This document shows, one piece after another, positions 1 through 10,780 of a stretch of DNA of 64,000 nucleotides. Each line of letters opens with the position of its first letter. Within the stretch, counting starts at the first letter, position 1. The translations under genes and the position numbers were made by a program. The notes beneath the pieces were generated by a model. The model was not told the DNA's origin. It searched no databases and worked only from the letters and a program-made list of their open reading frames with translations. The DNA comes from Thalassia testudinum (Eukaryota > Streptophyta > Magnoliopsida > Alismatales > Hydrocharitaceae). The DNA lies in NCBI GenBank assembly GCA_037157565.1, contig JAZHRO010000002.1:31206501-31270500 (forward strand), in the 5' to 3' direction.

Positions 1-1
1 T

Positions 2-2790
2 CTGATTGTTGTCCTCCAGCAACATCGCAGAGCCATCGGATGGACTCTCGATGATTTGACTGGAATAAGTCCCTCTTATTGTACTCATCATATCTATTCA
101 GAAGAGGGCACACGACCTTCTCGTGAAATGCAGAGACGCTTAAACCCCAATCTGCAGGAGGTCGTGAAAAAGGAGATCATCAAGTGGTTAGATGCCGGGA
201 TCATCTACCCGATCTCCGATAGTCGTTGGGTGAGCCCAATTCAGGTCGTGCCCAAGAAGGCAGGACTCACCACTATAACGACTGAGACCGGAGAAATCAT
301 TCCTACCCGATTAGCCAACTCGTGGAGAGTCTGTATAGATTACCGCCGACTAAATTCCTCCACAAAGAAGGATCATTTCCCACTACCCTTCATTGATCAA
401 ATTCTCGAAAAACTTGCGGGAAATAGGTTCTTCTGCTTTCTTGACGGGTACTCCGGTTATAACCAGGTGGCAATCCATCCTGAGGACCAAGAAAAGACCA
501 CGTTCACCTGCCCCTTCGAAACATACGCTTTCCGAAGGATGCCTTTCGGTCTTTGCAATGCACCCGCTACTTTTCAGCGATGCATGCTTGCCGTATTCTC
601 AGATATGGTAGGTGATTATCTGGAAGTCTTCATGGATGACTTTTCAGTTTTCGGAGCATCATTCGACGATTGCCTCCAACACTTGGTCCAGATACTCAGG
701 CGGTGCATCGATGTGAATTTGGTTCTTTCCTGGGAAAAGAGCCATTTCATGGTGCCTGAGGGAATTGTCCTGGGACACTCGATTTCGGAGAAAGGTATCC
801 AAGTGGATCGAGCTAAGGTTAATCTGATTTCTCACCTTCCTATGCCTAGCTCGATCAGGGACATCCGTTCCTTTTTAGGGCATGTCGGTTTTTATCGACG
901 ATTTATCCCGGATTTTTCAAAAATCGCGCGCCCCCTGACCACTCTTCTCTCCAAGGATGTTCCTTTTGAAATTTCCAAGGAATGCACTCAAGCATTTGAA
1001 ATCCTGCGTAACGGAGTCACCCAAGCCCCGATCCTACAGTCCCCTGATTGGTCTCAACCCTTTGAGATCATGTGCGATGCATCCGACTTCGCTGTAGGAG
1101 CGGTTTTGGGGCAGAAAATTGACAGGAAACCTATAGCCATTTACTACGCCAGCAAAACACTCGATGAGGCTCAGCGTAACTATACGGTTACTGAGAAAGA
1201 GCTGCTAGCTGTAGTATTTGCCCTAGAAAAGTTCAGATCGTACCTTCTGGGTTCCCGTGTCATCATATACTCGGATCACACAGCTGTGAGGCATCTTCTT
1301 GCAAAGAAGGACGCAAAACCTCGATTAATCCGATGGATCTTGCTGTTGCAAGAATTTGACCTTGAGATTCGCGACAAAGAGGGAAAGCAAAATGTGGTAG
1401 CTGATCACTTGTCCCGTCTTCCTTCTGAAATAATTGACCCTTCCGGACCCATCACTGAGCATTTTCCCGATGAGCACCTGCTGACTATTGGTACTAGCCT
1501 TCCATGGTTTGCTAATGTAGTAAATTACTTGGCATCTCATCAGATCCCCTCCGATTGGCCGAAGGCCAAGAAAGACAAATTACGCTCCAATGCCAAGTAT
1601 TACATTTGGGAAGACCCGTACCTCTTCCGCATAGGTGCCGATCAGATCATCCGGAGATGTGTCCCGGAGGGGGAATTCAACAATATCCTCTCTTTCTGCC
1701 ATGACCAGGCATGCGGTGGCCATTTCGCCGGGCATAAAACCGCATCAAAAGTCCTCCAGTGCGGCTTTTACTGGCCCACACTGTTCAAAGACGCATACAA
1801 TCACTGCAAGCCATGCAGTCGTTGCCAGACTTTGGGCAACATGAGCCATCGCGACATGATGCCTATGCAACCGATTCTAGTATGCGAAATCTTTGATGTT
1901 TGGGGGATTGATTTTATGGGCCCCTTTCCTGTTTCGGATGGTTTCGAATACATTCTGTTGGCTGTGGACTACGTGTCCAAATGGATCGAAGCCATACCGA
2001 CCCGAACCTGTGATCACAAAATCGTTCTCAAATTCATTCATCAACACATTTTCTCAAGGTTCGGGATTCCTCGTGCAATAATCTCTGATGGAGGGACCCA
2101 TTTCACAAATGCTCAGTTTAGGTCACTGATGACCAAATACGGGGTGTCTCACCGAATCTCTACTCCTTACCACCCCCAAACTAATGGTCTAGCTGAGCTG
2201 TCTAATCGGGAGATCAAGAAAATCCTGCAAGTCACTGTTCGACCTGACAGGAAGGACTGGTCGTCCCGACTTCCGGAAGCATTGTGGGCCTATAGGACTG
2301 TAAGACCCAATTGGGCATGTCTCCCTTTAGACTGGTGTACGGAAAGGCATGCCACCTTCCCGTAGAACTGGAGCATAAAGCCTATTGGGCAGTACGGAAC
2401 TGTAATCTCGATCTTTCCAAGGCTGGGACCCACAGAAAACTCCAAATCAGCGAGATCGATGAATTACGCCTAGACGCGTACGAGAACTCGCAAATCTACA
2501 AGGAGCGGGTTAAAGCCTTCCACGACAAACACATCTCGAGAAAGATCTTTCATCCTGGTCAAAAGGTCCTACTCTTTGATGCCCGACTAAAACTCTTCCC
2601 AGGAAAACTGAGATCCAAGTGGGTCGGACCATTTTTGGTCCGACAGGTTTTTGGAAATGGAGCAATCGAAATCAGTCCACTCAGCCACGATTCTGAACCT
2701 TTCATCGTGAACGGTCAGAGACTCAAGCCGTTCATTGATGTAACTTCTACTGATTTGGCTGAGGCATCTTATATCCTCCTTTCCCCTTGA
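2..2790 (+). pseudogene. pol: P pol: reverse transcriptase, RNase H and integrase, frameshifted
   Basis: This polyprotein copies element RNA into DNA (RT and RNase H) and inserts it (integrase). The frame is open from the window edge, so the N-terminus is missing. Numbering from the methionine at 56, RT spans about residues 20-250 with the catalytic FMDD at 192-195 (nt 629-640). RNase H follows, with MCDASD near 340, EKELLAV near 382 and YSDH near 407. Integrase has an HHCC finger (H549, H556, C587, C590) and the catalytic triad D619, D678, E714, spaced D-x35-E. Near nt 2299 the frame shifts: expected codons between YRT and KT are shortened and reading continues in another frame from about 2300 to the stop at 2788-2790. 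That C-terminal part holds the conserved [11 protein letters not shown] and LRSKWVGPF motifs. The shift would remove the integrase C-terminus, so the copy is probably inactive. Confidence 0.93.
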
Positions 2791-2805
2791 GCTTATTGCG
2801 CCCAG

Positions 2806-2845
2806 CCGATGGCGTAAAACTCAGCGCTTAACGGGAGGCAGCCCG
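2806..2845 (+). other. Conserved post-pol box of P
   Basis: Just after the pol stop is a motif of the form GGCGTAAAACTCAGCGCTT followed by GGGAGGCAGCCC. The same box follows pol in E (54214-54256), and a related form (GCACTAAACTCAGC) follows the orphan ORF of the A elements near 10860 on the minus strand. Conservation after unrelated coding regions suggests a cis-acting RNA role. Its function is unknown. Confidence 0.6.
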
Positions 2846-3040
2846 TCATTCTCTTTGAAAACCTGAAACTTGTTCCGACACCTTTTTGCACTCAAAGTTC
2901 ACCCTTGTAGATAGCCGACCCCACCTCAGATGCTTGCATCTGGGATTAGAAATCGTCCGCAAAAATTCAACCCAACCCATCCACTCATCCAAATTTCTGT
3001 CTTAAGGAATGAACTAAGTTAAATAAAAACCCCCTAGGTT

Positions 3041-3077
3041 ACAATGAGGACATTGCAAATCTTAGGCATGGGGGGGT
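3041..3077 (+). other. Central polypurine-like tract with CAATGAGGACATTG hairpin (P)
   Basis: CAATG-AGGA-CATTG can fold into a 5-bp stem with a 4-nt loop and is followed by GGCATGGGGGGG. The same pair of signals lies in E (54333-54370) and, on the minus strand, in A, A2 and A3. The purine run resembles the true 3' polypurine tract at 4347, so it may act as a second plus-strand primer. That role is inferred. Confidence 0.5.
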
Positions 3078-4346
3078 ATGGAAGTGCAAAACTTGTAAGA
3101 AAAGGTTTCAAACAAAAAAAATTCACATATGACAAAAACACCATAAAAATTAAAAAAAAAAAAAATTCGAAAAAGAATAAGAGGAAAAGAGGAGAAGGAA
3201 ATTTTGTGAAGGAGAAAAGAAACAAAATGAAAAAGGAGCACAAAAATTAAGAGAAAAGGTGATAGTCATTAGTAAGGAACTAAGGAATTAACCTAAGTTC
3301 TAGACCTCATTCAAGAAAATAACTGAAAAGTGCATAATGAGATTAGTAAGAACGCAAACCTTAGGCATTCTTGAATAGACTCTTAGTACCCATTAAGATC
3401 TAGACACTCCTCAAGAGGTTGAGGAAAATGAAAAGCTGAAGTATTAGGTCTAAGGCTTAGGGAGTATTTGGCCTCGTTAACTAATTTTTGGTTTACGGGA
3501 CTCAGTAACCTAAGCACCCTAACCTCACACACAGCCTGGTTCAGTAAGCGTAAAAATCAGAATCACGCAGAAGCGTCGCAAAATTCTGAAAAGAACACCT
3601 AGAATAGGAGCGGCCGATCAACACAAGTTGATTTGGACGAGTTCTCAGCGCGGAGAGGCGGGAAATCCCCTCGAAGATGCGTAACAAAATATCATCTCCT
3701 CGGTGCTTGTTTCTTAGGATATTTACATATCCTACTGGGGGCATGTAAGCACTCTGCTGGTTCAGATTCCATGGATGGCATTATCTCGAAGTGTCAATTG
3801 CCAGTGTCTGGATTCGGCCACGGAACACCATGGATGGGATTATCTCGAAATCTCAATAGCCAGGGTTCCGGGGGTTGCCATGGGCGGTGCTATCTCGAAG
3901 CATCGATCGCCAGGAACCCTTGAGGATTGATGATGGGAGCAAGGAATCTGATACAGACCGTGTTGAAAAGCCAATCCTAGGCTAGAACTAAAAAGAAAAA
4001 GAGAGAGAAAACTCTCCAAACAGAAAAACTTTCTATCTCTCTCTTACAAACGCACTGCGAACTGAGCCAGGGCTAAAATCATTTCAAGCACGGGTGCTTT
4101 AACCACAAAGTCCAATAAACCTTAGGTTAGTTCTTGTGGACCTTAAAAACCTTTGCTAGAGACTGAGGCTAAGGCTAGATAGATTTGGATCTTGAAAGGT
4201 ACTGGAGTACCTTTTAGGCCTTTGGTCAGCATTCTAACCTAATCTAAGCTCAAATAAAAAAGCACTTATCTAAAGCTATTAAGAACTTCATGGTCTAGAA
4301 CAAGGGTTGAAACCTTAAGTTTTTGCTAAGGGACTAGCAAAAGCTA
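3078..4346 (+). other. P 3' non-coding region
   Basis: This stretch lies between the central purine tract and the 3' polypurine tract and has no credible coding sequence. It is A-rich at 3105-3250, then mixed. The one notable structure is the triple stem-loop array at 3757-3922. The short open frames here are lysine-rich or phenylalanine-rich by composition and have no recognisable domain. Confidence 0.6.
3757..3922 (+). repeat. Three tandem stem-loop units in P 3' region
   Basis: Three imperfect units of about 55 nt each contain ATGGGNGRTNNTATCTCGAA-like loops followed by GCCAG. In unit 2 the outer stem pairs CGGAAC with GTTCCG. In unit 3 GGGTT pairs with AACCC, with an inner GGTGC/GCATC stem closing a TATCTCGAA loop. 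In unit 1 TGGCA pairs with TGCCA. E and the A elements carry two stem-loop units of different sequence at the equivalent place. Confidence 0.6.
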
Positions 4347-4358
4347 GGCATGGGGGTA
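4347..4358 (+). other. 3' polypurine tract of P
   Basis: GGCATGGGGGTA lies directly before the LTR start TGATGAG. It should prime plus-strand DNA synthesis. The same tract occurs at the matching position in A, A2, A3, C and E. Confidence 0.8.
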
Positions 4359-5050
4359 TGATGAGAACCTCATCATGAGCCATAACTAGCTCATTTTGAC
4401 CCAATACAAAGGATAAAAGCTCCTACATAACTCAAGGAAAGGCTTAACTCAGAGAATTCTGAGTTTAAGGAGAAAACAAGTCATAAGGGGTAAAAATGTA
4501 ATTTTACCAATATAATCTGCATACAGGGTAATTCAGGGTCCAAACATAGGTCAAAGCAACTTAATAAGAATAAAAGTGGGATGAGATGATCTAGCAAGGG
4601 CTACAGCAATTCCAAGGAACTAAATGATAATCTGTAAACCTAAAACAACCCACTTCAATTCACGAGGTTCGAGGCAAAGTAAAAATAGAATAAACCCTCT
4701 AAAATTCATAGAAAAATAATCTCTAGGGTTTAGAACCTTCAATTTGGCCTTCAGAACCCATGTTGACCTACATTGAGAACCATGCCCAATTAATAACTTA
4801 ATCTGGGTTTTCGCATAAATTGACCGGTCAAACAAGGTTTAATATAGAAATAAAATTCACCATAAGATTCCTTAGCTCCTAATTAATCATGTATAAAAAC
4901 TTGAGCCTAAGAAGAAACCTCCTTGACCGACTTTACACTTTGGTCCTCATATATTTACTTTTTGGCCCTCAACTTTTGAACCGTCGCATTTTGGCCCCTA
5001 ACTCTCCTTCGTTCTTTGCATTCAGGTCCCCCCTGCAAAACCGGCCAGCA

Positions 5051-5260
5051 CCATGCTCCGGCGACCTTGCGCGGAGCATGGCGCCGCGCAGGGTGAGGGG
5101 GAAAGCCTGGCAAGTAAACCAGGGGTGCCCTGCGTTGTCAGCCGTCGCAGGGACACCCCCCTGGTCGCTGTAGCCCACCATACTGGCCGTGCGAACGCAC
5201 GGACGGTATGGGCTTTCATCTCCGGCCATCCTCCGGCGAGGGAGACACGTCGTCTCCCTC
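5051..5260 (+). promoter_or_regulatory. Four serial hairpins upstream of the P TATA box
   Basis: Four strong inverted repeats follow one another. At 5051-5081, CCATGCTCCG pairs with CGGAGCATGG around an 11-nt loop. At 5119-5164, CCCTGCG/CGCAGGG is extended by GGGGTG/CACCCC with a one-base bulge. At 5176-5213, CCGTGCG/CGCACGG lies inside CCATAC/GTATGG. At 5238-5260, GAGGGAGAC/GTCTCCCTC closes an ACGTC loop. The last ends 24 nt before the TATA box. Confidence 0.7.
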
Positions 5261-5284
5261 CGCCTCCCTCCCTGTTTTGATCCC

Positions 5285-5292
5285 TATAAATA
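5285..5292 (+). promoter_or_regulatory. TATA box of P 3' LTR
   Basis: TATAAATA sits in a GC-rich context with a C-rich run right after it. It is the only good TATA match near the hairpin cluster and would start transcription around 5315-5320. Confidence 0.6.
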
Positions 5293-6519
5293 CCCCCCGT
5301 TGCTCCACAGGCCGGGGCAGCTCGGATCTGACGAAGAAAATCCCCAACTTTCCTCTCTTCTCTCTCCGGCAGACGCTCACCAGCTCCGGCGATTCCTCCC
5401 CCTCCTCCTCTTCGCTCTGCCGCAATACCAGCAGCAGAGACTTCCTCCCCTGCTCTTCCCGCGCCACGCCGCACCCAGCTGGCGCCTCTCCGGCTCTCTG
5501 CTCGCCGCCGCCTCCTTCCCTGAGCATCTTCTTCTCCGGCGACAGTCGATATGACTGTCGCCCTACTGCTCCCCCTTCGTCCCTGCAAGTAAGTTAGAAC
5601 TATTTCCCTTCTTCTCCTCTTTCTTTCCCCGGTTCCAATTTGTTCAATTAAGCCCTCGACCGACCCTGACCATCGTCACCCCCTTCGACTCCGGCCACCC
5701 TCCGGCGAGATGTTCCCATCGCTCCACAGCCTCACACACCTCGTCGACCCTCACCGAACCTCCGCCTCATCACACTGAGCACCCCCCACCCCTCCACTGC
5801 CACTCCACACCTCCGTAACGCTCCCCCGAACAAACCCATTCCTCCGGTTGCAGTCCAACCTAGGGCTGCCGCCAGACACCACCTTGCGGCCTGCCGTGCA
5901 GCTCCTCACCTTCGCCGTGCCACGGCGAAGGTTCCCCAGTGGTTTGATCAGGCCGAGAGGCCATATTCGTGTCCGACAGGTTTTGAGGTTCGACCGCCAT
6001 TAACGCACATTGAAGCAGCTTCTCCCGCGCTCCAGGCTTGAGGACTCCAGGTCTCCAGCTGCTGCGGAGTACGGGGAGTCTTGCGAAGGCAGCCAGCCAG
6101 CAACCTACGCAAATCGAAGCCGCAGCTGCAGAAGCCAGGCCGCGGTCTCCCTGCAGGTGCACGCGAGGAAAGGTCTGCGTTTAGTCCCACATCGGTAAGC
6201 CTCACACCCTTTCCACTGTTTAAATTGATTTTGTGCACTAGCCTTACTGCCTCAGCACACGGGGTGAGGTCCCCTTTCACCCGCCCGGTTACCCGGTCTC
6301 GTCCGCGCTCACGCCCCGCGGACCTGACCCGACCCGACTTAGACTGACCTGCACTCCTCGCCCACCACGCACGCCGGTGGGCCTGGACCCGGGCGTGACC
6401 CGAACCCGATTACCCGGCAGCTCTGGGAGAGCTTTCCCAAGAGTGGTTTCAGAGAGAGAGAGAGACGCGGGGGGGGGGAGAGGGTAGAGTAGGTTTTGTT
6501 CTCTGACGTAAGCTCTGAA

Positions 6520-6893
6520 GTGTGCAGGCACAGGTGAAGAAGAAGAACCGCGGAAGAAGAAGGAAGCTGACTGTAGCAACAGGCAGTTTAAGTCGTCTGA
6601 TTTGGAAATCAGACGACGTCCTGAAGGGAAAAGAAGAAAGACGGAGGAAGATCTGAAGAACAACAGAAGAAGGCGAGGCAGAGGAGAACACAAAAGAACA
6701 AGGGAAGAACTGAAAGAAGAAAAACAAAGAAGAAAGAAGAAGATCTGAAGAAAGACAGAAGAAAAAGGAGGAGCAGGAACAGCTGGAAGAAGAAGAAGAG
6801 CATCACCATTGCAGAAGAAAGACATCACCTCTGCAGACAAAGAAGAAGAAGATCTGAGACGAGGAGAAAACAAAGAGAAAAGAAGACAACAAA
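6520..6893 (+). repeat. GA-rich low-complexity tract in P LTR
   Basis: Almost continuous GAAGAAGAAG-type purine sequence. The minus strand reads as Ser/Phe/Leu-rich open frames (for example 6289-6873), which is a composition artefact. Confidence 0.75.
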
Positions 6894-7088
6894 TTCTTTC
6901 CCTCTCTCTTTCTTTATTTTTGTAAAAGAAACATGTATATCTCTAGAATACAACTTGCTCTCTGAGTTCGACCTCGGGAACTCTTTTATTTTCCGAGTAA
7001 AAAATTATATTTGAAATGTTGGCAATAACTGGCTATACTACAACGCTATAACAATAAAACCCGGTTATCTCTCGAAGCCAACGTTTCA

Positions 7089-7768
7089 ATTACTACCCTA
7101 CTCCACCTCAACTTGGCGCCAACAAGACACACCTCTTCGACCCACACCATCACCAAAAGACACCATGAAAATGATGCCAAAAACCACCTTCGACCACCTT
7201 AGTTTTTGGTGCCAACTTTCCCTTCATCCTAACCATCCATCTAACACCTAAACCCATCCTAACCCTTCCTAACTTGGCACCAAAATAACCTTCTAGAAGA
7301 CACCCAAGTTGTCGCCAATTTGTGGTGTCTTTTCACCACCAAAAGCCACCAACATCACCATAACTACCCCCCTCCCAACCCTTCATTTGGTGCCAATTGC
7401 CCTCTCCCCTTGGATCACCTAACTACCTTCATCATCCAATCCTAGCCATCCATCCAATGGTCACGCCAACCACCATTCCCCACCTCTATAAAAACCCTCC
7501 TAACCACTACTAAATCTTCAACCTCCATTTTAGTTTAGTCTACCATATACCCACCATAATTCAAGGCCAAGGAAGAAGAAGAGAAGAAGATTAAGGGGGC
7601 ATCCTACCTGCCCCCTTGGTGCCTTCTTCCCCTTTTTTCTTCTCCCTTGTGCCATGCCAAGGAGGAGGACTTCTACAACTTGGAGGATGGCCAGGAATAG
7701 GAGGAGAAGGGTGGTACATACCTACCCTTGGAGGAGCAAGTGCATGCCCCCTTGTGGGCATGCCTTGG
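7089..7768 (+). repeat. H 5' LTR, U3/R fragment
   Basis: This segment begins directly after P and ends with CTTGG (7764-7768), the target duplication of element A. It matches the middle of the B solo LTRs, including several TTGGCGCC/TTGGCACC motifs. The LTR resumes at 15603 with CGGACATCATTTTGAAGG, corresponding to B sequence near 33030 on the minus strand. Confidence 0.8.
7487..7494 (+). promoter_or_regulatory. TATA box of H LTR
   Basis: TATAAAAA in the context CACCTCTATAAAAACCCTCC. The same box is at 32408-32415 in B+ and at 33323-33330 (reversed) in B-. Confidence 0.6.
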
Positions 7769-8520
7769 TATTGAACGTGCGAATCGCTACGCTAATGTGT
7801 TTGGTTTTGGAAAACCTGTTGTTGTAGCTTGAAAGCGAAGAATTCATGTTCAACAAATAAAATTTATACCGAAATTGAAATTCCGGGTCGAACACAAGGA
7901 GGCGGACGATTGATTTAAAAACTACGCGTTTCTTTTTATTTGTCACGAAGTAATTCAATTTAAAACTATCTAATTATTTACAATAAATAGAAGAGAGAGA
8001 GAGGGGGAAAGAGAGCGAGAGAGTATTACACATGGAAATCAAAATGAGATGTAGAATAAATAAAGAATTTATCATTAAGGAGATTGTTCATTACAACTAG
8101 AAAGCATAAAACAATTACACTAGAAAGTGATAAATTTACTCTAGAAAGCATTAAAAGAATGGAGGGAGAAATGTCCTCCTCGACGATCGCTTGGAGGACG
8201 AGCAGAACTACTCTAGAAAGCAGTAAATTTATACTAGAAAGCAGTAAAAAAAATAGGGAGAGAGAAATCCTCCTCGACGGTCGCTTGGAGGACGAGCCGG
8301 ACAGGACGATGCCTGGACGAAGGAGGATGAAGCAGGACGAAGCAGAAGAACGGGAACGGAGCAGCATGCTGTCGTCATCGCGGGATCCACTTCCGAAGGG
8401 GGATGAAAATTTGGACTTTATCTCGCGAGAAGCATCGCGGGTGTGGGACAAGCTTCTCTTGAGCTTTGGAGAGGTAGAGAAGAGAAGGAAGGGATCAAAA
8501 TTTCGTATGGAGGGGGTCTC

Positions 8521-8528
8521 CTTTTATA
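8521..8528 (-). promoter_or_regulatory. TATA box of A 3' LTR
   Basis: TATAAAAG on the minus strand within CAACTATAAAAGGAGACC. The same context is in the A 5' LTR (14567-14574), D (19443-19450) and G (37656-37663). Confidence 0.65.
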
Positions 8529-8585
8529 GTTGCAAGGAGTGGGGGCAAAATGGTCATTACAACTTTAAAATAATAAATGAGGGGT

Positions 8586-8615
8586 CTTTAGTGACGGATA
8601 AATCCGTCACTAAAG
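8586..8615 (-). promoter_or_regulatory. TGACG inverted palindrome upstream of TATA (A 3' LTR)
   Basis: Two 14-nt arms, CTTTAGTGACGGAT and ATCCGTCACTAAAG, flank AA. Beyond one T/C mismatch, four more G-C pairs extend the stem. It is 57 nt upstream of the TATA box in the LTR sense and holds two inverted TGACG motifs, the core bound by plant TGA-type bZIP factors. Equivalent sites are listed under the other LTRs. Confidence 0.6.
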
Positions 8616-8888
8616 CCCCCAACGTGGGCGTAGCTCCCGCGCCCACGCGCACCTCCTCAGCTGCCCGCTTCTGCAACGTCCACGCACGTTCATCAGATCT
8701 CAGCCGTCCGATCTCACGATCGGACGGCTTAAGATGCATCTGCACCCGCTCGTTGTGCGCCCGCCTGGCGCATGCGATCGCGCATCCATGCCGCACGTTC
8801 AATCGCGCGTGATCTCGATTGAGCGCAGATGGCCGTCCGATCAAGATCCAACGCCCGCCCGCGCTCGCTCGCCCATGCCTTCCTCCCC

Positions 8889-8955
8889 TTCGCTACGGCT
8901 CGAACCCGCGCCCGCAGCTCGCGTAAGCACGCTCGACCGCTACACTATGAGGCGC
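8889..8955 (-). other. tRNA-like segment in U3 of A 3' LTR
   Basis: On the minus strand TAGTGTAGCGGTCGAGCG resembles a pol III A box and D-arm, and GGGTTCGAGCC about 30 nt later resembles a B box and T-arm. No convincing acceptor stem or anticodon arm forms, so this is not a functional tRNA gene. Homologous segments, all in the LTR sense, occur in the other A LTRs, E, G and F. Confidence 0.55.
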
Positions 8956-9519
8956 GGATGGTCGAGGGGGCGCTTTTAGGCGCGGCTGAGAGGGAGCGGG
9001 TGCGGGGTCTTTAGAGATTGCATGCGGCCATTTGGGCGACCGAGATGGCGCCACGTGGTGCCATCTTGGCCATCCATCTTCTAGATGTTGTAGATGGTGC
9101 CACGGATGTCGGATTGACTCGATTTTTGCGCTGTTGGGCAGCGATCGTCGATCTGAGTTCATCCGTGCGATTGGATTTGTCATTTAAAGTGTGGATTTGC
9201 ACCATCTTGACCCTTGATCTTCTAAGGTTCCCCGATCACTATTTGATGCTACGGATGCCTGATTAGGGCGATCTTGGAGTCGTTGAACTCCAATCATTGC
9301 CCTGATCACATCCATATGGTTGGATCTTTGATCCGAGGCCCCGATGAAATGTTTGCCCTGTCCAAGTACATAAAAGGAAACAATTAACCTCCATTTTATT
9401 CAAACTACTCTAAATGCAAGATGATGCATGTTATGCAATATTTATAGCATGAAATGCAATCCTATGCTTAAGAACATGCATAAATAGACATTTTAAATAG
9501 TGTAAATGTGTTTACATCA

Positions 9520-9531
9520 TACCCCCATGCC
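9520..9531 (-). other. Polypurine tract of A
   Basis: On the minus strand GGCATGGGGGTA directly precedes the LTR start TGATG. It is the plus-strand primer site and fixes the element's orientation. Confidence 0.85.
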
Positions 9532-10088
9532 TATCTTTTAGTAGTCCCTAGCAAAAACTATATGCTATTTATAAAAGAATTAGGTTGGATTATTTGGGCA
9601 TGAGTTATTTTCAATCATTAAGAAATTGTCTACTTAGGAACTGAACTTTCAAAGACACAACAACGCCCGAGTATCAGCCAAAATGCAAACCGCCTTAAGC
9701 CCTCGCCTTATTGGAAGAAAAGTTTCTTTTTCTCTTTTTCTTCTTTTCTAATTTTTTTGGATTTTCAAATTTTAGGGTTTAAGAGTGGCTTTCTATGGCC
9801 ATTCAACTCACCTAAGATTTGATGAGAACCCTAAGCTTTAAGCATCTTATTGTGATTGTGATAGACTCGTTGACCGGCAATTAAAATGGACTTCGGATTT
9901 CTATGCCTCTAGGTGACCTCAAAAAGAATTCTGCTTAAAGGTGTATCTTTACAACCGGTAGCTTTCTCCCTACTTTTATTTTTTATGGGGTCAACACAAG
10001 GGTGAATCCAGTGTATATCTCCCTGGTTTATTCTACTTCTCCGCTTCTTCCTAAGTGTTTTGGGAATTTTTAGTGCATTTACTGAGTT

Positions 10089-10350
10089 GGGTTCTGGACA
10101 ACCGGTCGATGAGTTGTTACCACCGACAACTTGCCAGTCATACTCGTGCGGCGAAGTGTGGCTTATTTCTTTTTTTTCTTTTCTTCTTTTCTCTTTTTCT
10201 TATTGATTTTTTTTTCTTTTTTCTTTTTTAAGTAGGTGGCTTCCCTGGTCTAAGATTTACCTAAAGGCAGCAAAAAGAGAAAGATCCAGTGATTGGGCTC
10301 TGGACAACCTACCTATGAGCTGTTACCCACGATAACTTGCCAGCCATATC
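10089..10350 (-). repeat. Paired stem-loop units in A 3' region
   Basis: Two diverged copies (10291-10350 and 10089-10155) read on the minus strand CTGGCAAGTT, a variable apical part, then GGTTGTCCAG. CTGGCAA pairs with TTG-T-CCAG through one bulged T. The first unit has an apical TGGG/CCCA hairpin around TAACAG. The same pair is in A2, A3 and E. Confidence 0.65.
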
Positions 10351-10740
10351 ACCTTAGAAGGTTCATTAGCTATCCAATTTTCGTTAAAATCGCTGAACGA
10401 GTCAGTGACAAGATAGTGTGTAGATGCTAGAAACTCAAAATTCCCTCAAATCAGAGGGTGGGTTGATAAGTCGTGTACTTATCACCCAAACTTATTTACT
10501 CCAATTAAAATAAAATTCAGGTTGGCGAGAACTCAAAAAACAAATCCACATTTTAGTGGATACACGGGCTGATTAAGTCTAAAGACCTGAAGGGTCTTTG
10601 TGTTCAAATCATAATGTTGTATTTCCTAAGATTGAAAATTTTCTTATACCCAAATTCTCTTTCCTAATTCTAATTTTTTTTTAATAAAAGAAAATAAAAC
10701 AAATCTACGGAGCTGACGAATGAATTCAGAGATAAATATC

Positions 10741-10780
10741 CACCCCCCATGCCTATCTAATGCAATGTCCTCATTGTATT
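10741..10780 (-). other. Central polypurine-like tract with hairpin (A)
   Basis: On the minus strand CAATGAGGACATTG (5-bp stem, AGGA loop) is followed about 14 nt later by GGCATGGGGGG. It matches the arrangement in P and E although the coding regions differ. Confidence 0.5.

Larger units (their letters stand above)
1..7088 (+). mobile_element. Element P: 3' part of an Athila-like Ty3/Gypsy retrotransposon
   Basis: The window opens inside pol of a plus-strand LTR retrotransposon and runs through its 3' non-coding region, polypurine tract and 3' LTR. The 5' LTR and gag lie outside the window. The order RT, RNase H, integrase is that of Ty3/Gypsy, and the polymerase sequence resembles Athila-type elements. 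The right end is placed at TTTCA (7088) because sequence from about 7092 onward is recognisable LTR interior of element H, matching the B solo LTRs near 33715. P therefore appears to have inserted into H's LTR. The expected target duplication would be ATTAC (7089-7093), but its partner is outside the window. Confidence 0.85.
4359..7088 (+). repeat. 3' LTR of P (about 2.7 kb)
   Basis: It starts TGATGAG right after the polypurine tract and ends TTTCA where element H's LTR resumes. U3 contains a GC-rich hairpin cluster (5051-5260) and a TATA box (5285-5292). The transcribed part is long, about 1.8 kb, with a pyrimidine-rich leader, then a GA-rich tract at 6520-6893. The first 17 nt form an inverted repeat, TGATGAG and CTCATCA around AAC. 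Open frames on both strands inside it follow base composition and show no domain. Confidence 0.7.
7769..9519 (-). repeat. 3' LTR of A
   Basis: It runs from TATTGAACGTG (sister LTR TGTTGAACGTG, so the terminal G is mutated) to TTTACATCA. Read on the minus strand it starts TGATGTAAACAC. It contains a tRNA-like segment (8889-8955), palindromes CCGTCCGATC/GATCGGACGG (8702-8729) and CTTTAGTGACGGAT/ATCCGTCACTAAAG (8586-8615), a TATA box (8521-8528), a GA repeat near 7990, and repeated CTAGAAAG motifs at 8095-8250. Confidence 0.93.

Noticed and set aside
3044..3250. Lys-rich small open frame after the central purine tract in P
   Set aside because: A-rich composition; overlaps a conserved non-coding signal and a minus-strand frame of equal length.
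5022..5588. 188-codon Arg/Gly-rich open frame on the minus strand and overlapping plus-strand frames
   Set aside because: GC-rich LTR U3/R sequence with hairpins; no domain and conflicting frames on both strands.
6289..6873. 194-codon Ser/Phe/Leu-rich open frame on the minus strand
   Set aside because: Reverse complement of a GA-rich tract; low complexity.
8095..8250. Heat-shock elements from repeated TTCTAGA-type motifs
   Set aside because: The GAAnnTTC spacing is not met and the motifs lie downstream of the TATA box.
8084..8812. 242-codon open frame on the plus strand with repeated TLESSK-like units
   Set aside because: It is antisense to the A 3' LTR. The repeats come from the CTAGAAAG motifs, and the homologous frames in other A LTRs are interrupted at different places.
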